64,000 nt of DNA from Kingdonia uniflora (taxonomy: Eukaryota; Streptophyta; Magnoliopsida; Ranunculales; Circaeasteraceae). The stretch's first letter is position 1. Every line of letters starts with the position of its first letter. Below are positions 48,001 to 57,562 of this stretch, piece by piece. The stretch lies in NCBI GenBank assembly GCA_014058105.1, contig JACGCM010001601.1, positions 124,001-188,000 of the forward strand. Reading direction: 5' to 3'. Made by a program: the position numbers and the translations under genes. The notes below the pieces were generated by a model that had not been told where the DNA came from, did not search any database, and saw only the letters and a list, made by a program, of their open reading frames with translations.

Positions 48001-51000
48001 TTCATTGTGTAGCATGGCTGCGTGTTCTTGTTGTACCCTACCGAGCTTAGCACCCACCTGTTCGTCCTATCCTGCTTGCAACATGTGATCCAGCTGAACC
48101 ATCTTATCCTGTAGAGCGTGTATATTTTGAGTGACATTCCCGAAGACGTTTGTATTCCATGCTCTGAGTGCCTGACGAATCTTCTTGAGCTTGTAGGCGA
48201 AAGAGGATAAGCAGTTAACAAAAACGCCACCCGCCAGTTTTCTGCCACCAAGGTAGAAAAAGTTGCGTGCGATGCCCACATTCTCAAGAAACGGAATGGT
48301 CGTGGTCCTTAGTACAGGTTGCTACTGAAAGAGAGAAGGAGTGGAGAATGGTCCAAACACACCCGTTCTAAATGCGTGATTTTATGTATAGGAAAGAGAG
48401 CCATGAAGCTTGGGTTTACCAAAGTTCTATCTAACCGTGCCCATTGCCTTGTGTTGGCTTGGTGGTTATTGCACCATGTATAGCTGGATCCAGTGAACGA
48501 AGTCTCCATGAGGCCGGTTGCCTGAATCGTATCCTCGAACTCCGTCAAGGATCTATGTGATGAGCATCTGCCCCCAAGTCGTTCCGAGTGGTGTCGTACA
48601 GTGTTGAAATCCCCTATATCAGACCATGGAGAGCTCATTGTCAGTGCTATGTCTTTAATGTCTTCCCATAGTGTTCGGCGTTCGATGACGTCGCATTTGG
48701 CATAGACAATAGTTACGAAGGTACTCCATTGATTATTATTATAGCTCATTTTGCAATGTAACAATTGGTTAGAAGCAAAGACCAGTTCCACATCATAGTC
48801 TTGTTTCCACAACACCCAAATTCCGCCCCCCCCCCCATAAGCTGATTAGACAAAAAAGAATTGCAATTTATTCTTCTACCCAAAGTAGTCCCTAGAGAAG
48901 CATCCTGAAAAGGTTCCAGTAACACCACAATCGAGATATGGTGCTGCTTGATAGTCTTCTTGAGATGGTTTATTGTTTTGGCATTTCCAATGCCCCTACA
49001 GTTCCAAACAAGTAATGGACCTGACACCATTTAAGTGGGTAAGGATTTGAGGGCGCTCTTTCTCCTCGTGACTGCACTGAGAGGTATACGTTGTGGTTTA
49101 GATCGACTCTGTCGGACTGGAGTCCAATCTGTAGCATCCCCTTTTCCATAGTATTCAATGTCTGAATGACATTCACGCCCAACATCTGTCTGAATATCCA
49201 GGTCCCCGAGAGTGGTCTGCCGAGCGTTGTGGCCTGCTGCATCAACGTTGCCGAGTGCGAACTCGGACCCAACGACAGTTTCAGTTGTACCCACCGTCAG
49301 CCCTGCCGTCTGCCCCGCTGTTTCGTTCCCCAAAGCAACTGTTTTTTGCCCACTATCCGCAGCCAATGTTCCTGCAGCCCGAGGCCGTGTAAGCTTGCTG
49401 TTGGTGTCAACGGGTAACCCCATTGTCGACGCCTTGCCGTGTCTCGCCACCCTCTTGTCGGAGATGACAATTGGTTGAAATTTGGTGCAGCTGACTCTTG
49501 TGTGTCCTGCAACATACAATGACCACAATACAAGGGTAATTTTTCATAGAACACTGATTGCTCGATTTGGAGAAAGTAAGACCCACTTTGGTAGGAAGTT
49601 CCTTCATGAGGTTGACCTCAACGCAGACACGAACTGTGCTGGGTCTGCTCAAGCTAAGAGTGGTCGAGTCCGTGATCAAATACCTCCCAACAAGTCCAGC
49701 CAATTCCTTAAGAATGCCATTGTTGTGGAGATGCAGCATCAAACCCGGGAACTGAATCCACACCGGCTCAAAAGGAGAATCCTTTTTGGGGTCGAAATCG
49801 GTGGACCAACGAGCCAACTTGTAAAAGAAACCTTTAATCTGCCTGGACTCTCTCTTGAGAGCTCGAGTAACATCCTTCTCCGACGTTAACCTCACCATGA
49901 TATGTTTGTAATCGAGTCCGGCAACTTTTGGTTCAGCCATGAGACCTCAATTTGAGTTAATGATGCTCTCAATGGCGTCTAATCTGGGTTTCCCAGCAGG
50001 GAAGCTCATGATTAGGGTCGTGTTGAAAGCTGCGGCAGCTTTGTTCAGATCCGAAGATGAGAACGAGATCACCGGCATGCCATCCTTCAAGGAAACTCTA
50101 CTGTCCGGTTTGAACTCATCGAGTAAAGGCCGAACTGCCTTTACAGCGGCTATACTAGCAAAAGACGGAGGAAGGTGTGGAGAGGATTTAACTAACGGGT
50201 TTAGCGAATCCGAATGCGAGGGGTTAATAAGATGCAATGTAGTGTCAGAAGTGGTGCTGCGAGGGATGGAAGAGAGGTGGGAGGGGGCTAGGGACGGATG
50301 GAATGGGGAGGGTAGGAGAGCTGGCAGCAGAGCACGCAACCATGAGAAACGAACACAAAAAGGGAAGAAGAGCAAAATGAGACAAGAGAGAAAGGAAGCA
50401 GAGAAAGCAAGGCTCTAAATAGGAGATGCAAAAACCTAGGATGGGTCGAGAAGCATGAAACCCTAGCGAGAAATACGGCTAGGGTTAGGGTTACAAAGGA
50501 GGAGGAAGACGACTCTCATTCTCCAATAACTTCTCAGTAAGCTCCAACTCTCATCCTTGCGCACTCCACTCAAAAACAGTTTGAGCCCTCTATCTTTTAT
50601 GGTGTTTTTTTTTATTTTTGAGTTGGTTTATGTGTAACCAACTAAATAGACCTAATTGTTTCTTTACATTTTTTTTGGGTTAGAAGGTTTTAAGAATCCA
50701 ACCATATTTTGGCTATTTGGAAGAGTTCCAAGAGCTATTCTACTGTCTTTTTTGTGGAACTGGTTGGTGTAATCAGCCATGGAGCCAATGTTATTGGTCC
50801 ATATCCCATTATTGGTGAGGCCTCTTTTTTTTGGTGAAGATTCAAGTTGGTCAATTTACTGTTTGAAGTTTGAAGGCGGAAATTTGAAGACTCTTCGTGA
50901 GGAAAGTAGTTGGTTATCTTTTCTAAGCTGGAAATATGAAGTTTGTGCTTCCAGCTTGAGGGGGAGTGTTAGAGAATATGGTTCTTTTGGTATGCGTGAA

Positions 51001-54000
51001 GTTGGTTGAAGACTCAAGTTTCATATTTGAAGTTGAAATTGAAGACTCTTTTTGTGAAGGCCCGATTATCTGTGCAAGTGCTTGCTTATATTGTGATGTT
51101 TTTGTTTGAAGTTTTTCAATTAAAGTTGTTTAAGTCGTGTTTGTCTTGCAGTTGCAAACGCATTGTGTTTGTGGACTCTTACCATCCGTTTGAAGGAAAG
51201 TGTTGAAGATTATGATTTATGTTAAGTGTAATGTCCGGATACACCGTAGTGTTGCATAGTGTGATACACCGGATCATATCTTAGGATTAGTATTAGTAAG
51301 ATTTGTTTCTATTTTTAGTTGTTTTAGTATTTAATAGTTACATAGTAGGAGTTAGTTTCCTACTAGGACTCTAGTGGTTTCTCTATTTAAATCCCTTGAT
51401 AGGGTAATTTTAATCATCTCTTCAATAATCAATAAAGCTTTTATCTTTCTTCTCCTAATTTAACTTGTTGTATACTTCGATATAGAACATCTCACCAATA
51501 AGTGGTTTTCATCAAATTTTCTAAACTCTGGCCCACTTACTAATCTTACTAATCTTAGCTCAAATTGCAGATCAAGAAACTAGACCCAACTAGTAAAAAG
51601 GTCATCACATTAGCAGGGACTGGGTATCCTGGTTTCAAGGATGGGATAGCCCTATCAGCACAGGTTTGTTAGTACTTGCTATCCTGTTTCTTTCAACTGA
51701 TTACCAAAAAAGACATGTTTATCTTTCTATCATTACAATTTAATGCCAAATATAAATTTAAGTTAAGAATGTAAATATCAAATTTACTCAAGTATAATAA
51801 GTCAACATAGTCAAGGTAAGATAAAGTTGCTTAGCTCACTGAAATATGCATAACTTTTACATATATGAATGATGAGATTCCTCTTGCAGTTAGATTACTT
51901 TATTTAAAGTCTGCACTTTTGACTTTAGATGTAGAACGAGTTACCAAGTATTGTTAGTCTAAGCTAAACATAATATAAGTTCACTGAAGATTGCGTTATA
52001 GTTTTGTATTATGGAATGCTTATACAGTATTATTTGATTTATTTGAGCGTTTCTAATAGATTCAAAGTGCGGAAGCACGATTAACTTAAGACCAACAAAC
52101 TCTTTTATTAATTACTACCAAGAAAAACAATAGATCTCTCTATCTCTCTAACCTTAACCTAGGCTTTTCTCAAAGCACCAACCCTACTTACCTCCATCCC
52201 TAAAACTCTCCTATATAGGAAGAAGCCATCTCCTTCTCAAGCCTTACTTCCCCCAAAATAGGAAACATATCCAACTAGAATCTATGCATACTAGGAAACT
52301 AAAACTTGGATCCACGATGAGTACACAAGTTTCCTATCAACTCTCCCCCCTAAGAAGAATTCGTTCATGAATTCAAGGGGAAGGACAGGTTACTGCGGTC
52401 ACCGTCTCTTCTTCAATATCATCTCCCCACATGTGCTGAAGCTCCTCGTCAATGCGATCGTGAAGATGCTGAGTAAGAAGAGTTATATGCTTCTTAGGAT
52501 TTGGGCATTCTCTTCTCATATGTCCTGTTTTACCACAGTTGTAACATATCGCTGAACTTGTCGTCCCTGTAGTTTTCGGAGTTATAGTAGTTGATGTTGT
52601 GACGTCGTTGCTGGAGAAGTAACATAATAATAAGTTGCTGGTTTGAGTTTTGTTTCCGCCCGTTTGGCCTTCTTAATTACTTCAGCAATGGAATACACGT
52701 TGACCATAGTCAGCCCATCTTGAATCTTTTTTGATAGACCGGTTTTGAAGTGGCTAACTTTCAGTGCCTTTGTCTCAAATGTAGTGACTCTAGAGGAGAG
52801 AGGGTAAAATTCATTGGTATATTCATATACAGTCTTCAGCTTCTGTCTCTAACCTTAGAGTTTCGTAAAACTATCTTCTTCATAAAAAATTGGGATAAAC
52901 CTACGTACCAATTCTCGCCTTATAGATGCTCAATCAATAATCTACGCATACGCTGCATCCGCCCGCATCTTCTGTAAATTATCCCACCAATTTAACGCAT
53001 AATCAATTAATTTGGTCTCAATTAAAACCACTGTTTTGGGATCCCCATAACGTTTATACGCTAAAATTTTGTCAACCCGGTTAAGCCAATCCATAAAAGC
53101 ATCAGTGTCGGCCTTACCGACAAACTCTAGAATGTGTAGCTTCATCTCTTGCCCTACAGTCCGAAGTGCGGAAACCAGCGTTTGTAATTTGATCGCCCTA
53201 GTTTTGGGCTTGAAAACGGCGACCCCCAATATCTGAATCACTGCAAAATCCGTCGTTGCGGGTTTGTGTTGCAAAATTATTGGGTTGCACACCACAACCC
53301 CTCCCTCGCCTCTCAAAAGATGGGTTGTACCCTCCCTGTTTGCCGCCATCACCCAAAAAATGCCCATCTTGGACTGGTCGACCAAACCCCATACGAATCA
53401 TTATGTCCATTGTAACCCTGTGTAAACCTGAAGTTTTGTTGTTGTTGGTGAAACCCGAATGCGAGCCCCCTGGAAATTGCCGATGTGAAACTTCCGTTGC
53501 AAATGGCGGTAGTGGTTGTCGTGAAAATATCAAAGTATTTGGGGGAGCCGATACAGTGTTGTTCACAGTCGGGGTTGTTTCCCGTGTTTGGTTCACGATC
53601 GGATGTGCCATGGTTGGAGACGCAACTAATGACAGGCTCGTTATAGTTGCAGTGATGGGAATAGTCGATTGGAGAAAAAGTGGTGAGGGTTGGCCCTAGT
53701 CTCCCCTACTGGGTCGAGACTTTGGGTTTGGCTTAACTCTAATTGATCATTTACAACAGTTTGTGGTGGTATTAAAGAAGGAGCATGTGCAACACTTAAA
53801 ATTTTTCTCTCCCCTACCTTAATTTGTGTCATGCATGCCATCTGTGCCACGAGGCATGCCATGTCATGTGTTGTGCCTCTTATGCCATGCCCCGTGCCAC
53901 TACTTTGTGTGCCAGATCGTGTGCCTTGCACGTGATTTGTTTCCCTTCCTTCCCCGACGAATTTTGGTGTAACCTGCGATAACCCGACTTCTCTCCCATC

Positions 54001-57000
54001 ATTTCTTGGCCACGTTGTACTTCCTATGACCCTATCCTGTCAAGGGCGGGGCGGAGCGCTAGGCGGTGGGCATGGTCACTCTCGGGGCGGGGCGCTAGGC
54101 GGGAGGCGGAGCCGAAACACTATGTGTATAACATGTCAATGTAAATTTGTAATGTATAATTATTTTTTCGTAATGTATTATTTAATTCAAACATGACTCA
54201 ATGTAATTTTTTTCTTGAACTTGGGTCTTGGAGAGAGACCTGTAGACAATTCGTAATCAAAGAAAGACAAATTTTTTTCTTGAACTTGGGTCTTGGAGAG
54301 ACACCTGCGTACTAGAAAGAGAGAGAGTTAATGAGGATTGGTTTTATTTTTATTTATTTATTGTTTGAAAATGCCAAATGATTTGGCAATTCTATGTTTT
54401 TTTTTTTTTTTTTACTAAGCCAAATCATTTGGAAAAACTAGAATAAAAAAAAATGCCTCAGGGCGCCCAGCGCCTTAAGAGAGGCGCCCCGTCCTTTCAA
54501 GCGCACTAAGGCGGCGCCCTAGGGTGGCAGGGCGAATGGCTGAAAATGGGCGCCCTGGCGGCGCCCCTGACAGCATAACTCTCCTCATCGACGACTCCCA
54601 CGGTGGTTTCAACCAATCCGTTTGTCGAATTTTGTGTTTGAATTGTGATTTCTCCCTCGCACGTTGTCAACGATTCCGGTCGATCCCATTCGTCAAACGG
54701 AACTGACACAACATTGGTAACGCCACCAAAAATTTCAGGCATGCCAGTTACCTCTCCGGTGTTGTTACTGCGGCCAAACGATGCCGAATTTTGGTTTCGC
54801 ACTCGTCGTTGCTCGAACCCCTCGTCTTGGGAGTCGACAAACTTATCGACGCTTTCGGCATCAATATTGAGTATAGTAAAGGGGTTGTTGAATCCCCTAC
54901 CTTCGTTTTCGTCATTTGAGTCGTAGTTCGTATCCCTCACACCAAAAAAACTCTTGTTTGTACCTTGCCCTACAATTCGAAGCGGAGTTGGATTTAAGGG
55001 ATCAACACTGCTCTTCCGTGTATTCTGCATAATCCTCCCAATGGGATTCCCCGACCTCGCCTTGTTGTTGTGTTACCTAAATCTTCCGGTTCAGCATCAC
55101 TCTATGCTGTCAGGGGCGGGGCGGAGCGCTAGGCGGTGGGCATGGTCACTGGCAGGGCGGGGCGGGGCGCTAGGCGGGCGGAGCGCTAGGCGGGAGAATG
55201 TAAATTTGTAATATGTGTAATATATGTGTAAATTGTAAATTTGTAACATGTCAATGTGTAATTTGTAGTATGTGTAATTATTTAATTCAAAGTTTCAAAC
55301 ATCTAAGTAGTTACTAGTCATCTTCTTATACTCTTCTTCCCTTGTTACATGTTAACTATTAAACATCTAATTAGTATTTGGCTCTTTGCAGAAGAAAAAA
55401 AAAGGGCAAGAACTGAGTCAACTAAAAATAAGTAAGAATGAAGAACACAATGAGAACTGAATTGGAATCAATCAATTCAGAGATCAGAGAGATAGCAACC
55501 CTAAACAAAGCAGCTCACAATGAGAATTGGAATCATCAATCAATCAAAATAACATTCCAACCCTAATTTCGAATTGGAATCAATCAATCAAAATAACCTT
55601 GAAATAGAGAGATTATTTACTTGTGAGAGAGTTGCAGAGAATCAAAATTTGAATTCGAGAGAGTTACAGAGATTTGAAAACTTTGAAGAGAGAGAGAGAT
55701 CGCAACTGAAAACAGTTAGTTGGTTTTGTTATTTATTTATTAAATAATTAAGCCAAATGATTTGGCAATTCTATGTGTTTTTTTTGTTATTTATTTATTT
55801 AAGCCAAAACAAATGAAAAAACTAGAATAAAAAATTAAAATTAAAAAAAACGCCCCAGGGCGCCCTGGGGCGCCCCAGCGCCTTAAGAGAGGCTCCCCGC
55901 CTCAGCGGCGCCCCGCTCTTTCAAGCGCCTAAGGCGGCGCCCTAGGGTGGCGGGCGGATAGTTATAAATTGGGCGCCCCGGCGCCGCCCAGAGCGCCCCG
56001 GCGCCGCCCCTGACAGCATAGGCATCACTATGCTCTTCGTCAACGCTAGGGTTTTGTTGCTGAGATTCACCAACAAAGCCATCATGGTATCCAACTTGCT
56101 CTCTCAACTCGTGATTCGTTCTCCCTGTATTAGCTTCTTCGCGTTCTTTCCCATCTCGTATTGAAAAGAAGAAGAAAAATAAAAATTCTCAGATCTTTCA
56201 CCCACTCTGATGCCAAGTTAATAGATTCAAAGTGCGGAAGCACGATTAACATAAAACTAGCGAACTCTTTTATTAATTACTACCAAGAAAAACAATAGAT
56301 TTCCCTCTCTCTCTCTCTAGCCTTAACCTAGGCTTTTCTCAAACACCAACCCTACTTACCTCTATCCCTAAGACTCTCCTTTACAGGGAAGATGCCCTCT
56401 CCTTCTCAAACCCTACTTCCCTCAAAATAGGAAACATATTCAACTAGAATCTATGCATACTAGGAAACTAAAAGTCGGACCCACGATGAGTACACAAAGT
56501 AGGAGACGCCCCATGATAGGTGGTGGTCGATACGAAACTAAAAGTCAGACCCACGATGAGTACACAAAGTAGGAGACGCCCATGATAGGTTATGGTCATA
56601 TCGACCACGATTCTTATCAGTTTCAGTTTGGGATTTTTGCTACTTAATAATTTACTAAGGAGTAGTTATTACTTGATTTATCACTGTGATGCTTTGTTTT
56701 GTTGTTTTTTGCTAGGCAAAATAGGGTTAAGCTAGACCCCAGGATGTGTATGAATATCCCCCTCTATATCCTAACTCACGTTTGAGAGAAAGGAGCTAGG
56801 GGTAAAGACAATATCCTCACAATTTTTATACATATTAGCTGCACAGTCAGCAGCCTATTGGCTTGTCTACACGTGAATATATTAAAAGATTTTTAATTTG
56901 AGTGACAATATGGTAGCTTCTCTGTGGAGGCTCTTTCTTGATCTGGATGAAGTGGGCGAATGCCTTTGAAACAGTTAGAATTCAGACGTGCCTGTAGTTC

Positions 57001-57526
57001 CTCTCAATAGCAAGCTTGAGACCCATCCAGACAGCCAGCAATTTATAGTAAGTGGTAGGGATTGGGAGTAGACTGCCTGTATAACAAAGACTGCACTGCC
57101 CTGTATGTTCCCTAAGGAAACCTCCAAACCTACGTCTGTCTTGATCATAAGAGCCATATGTATTTGTCATAAGGACATTGGGAGGGGTAGGTTCCAAGAA
57201 TTGCAAACCTGTCACTGTAGTCTTCAACTTTCTTTAGAGGGTGAACCGGTCTAACATGAAAATCTCTCAAAATAGCTGCTTGAGATTTTTCTGTGCCTTT
57301 AAAGAATTTTTGGTTGCATATTTTCCACATATGATAGAAAAAGCTGCAAAAGGTGACCACAACACCTTGGTATTTAGCCTTTTTCGGGCAATTGGACCAG
57401 CCATTGGACTTCATGAAAGTTCTGTTCTGGTAAGAGTGCAAAATTATTCCCCAAATATTAGAGGCAAAGATAGATTTGGTAAACAAGTAGCTTGAGCTTT
57501 TAGTGGATAGCCTTCAGAAAATACAC

Positions 57527-57562
<36 letters not shown>

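Larger units (their letters stand above)
44795..50578 (-). mobile_element. Full-length L1-type LINE with RNase H
   Basis: The element has a 5' UTR, ORF1, ORF2 and a 3' A/T-rich tail (tttatttatttattt on the plus strand at 44793-44812). It is flanked by GTTTGAACCCTCT (44782-44794) and GTTTGAGCCCTCT (50579-50591), a 13-bp target duplication with one mismatch. At 5.8 kb it is the only LINE here with both ends. Several stops and frameshifts make it inactive. Confidence 0.9.
43859..51465 (+). mobile_element. Non-coding LTR element hosting a full-length LINE
   Basis: The direct repeats 43859-44231 and 51210-51465 share TTATGATTTATGTTAAG, GATACACCGGATCATATC, TTCCTACTAGGACTCTAGTG and CAATAATCAATAAAG. 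A decayed primer site TTGATATTAGAGCC at 44232-44245 follows the left copy and gives plus orientation. A copia-like purine tract (CTTGAGGGGGAGTG) lies at about 50955-50968. Without the LINE the interior is about 1.2 kb and shows no coding. The outer edges are uncertain; the right LTR might start as early as 50967. Confidence 0.7.
52054..56619 (-). mobile_element. Gag-only LTR retrotransposon (TR-GAG type), copy 2
   Basis: The LTRs are 52054-52339 and 56219-56619. GTTTC flanks both sides (52049-52053 and 56620-56624), a perfect five-base duplication. The primer site is CTCTGATGCCA at 56205-56215. The minus-strand interior encodes only gag and then passes into a purine tract and the LTR, as in copy 1. 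Two GC-rich MITEs lie inside its gag region. LTR ends are TAATAG/CTATCA on the plus strand. Confidence 0.9.

Noticed and set aside
49482..50418. Plus-strand frames of 135 and 159 codons
   Set aside because: Antisense to LINE ORF1, whose minus-strand frame has DUF4283 and knuckle motifs.
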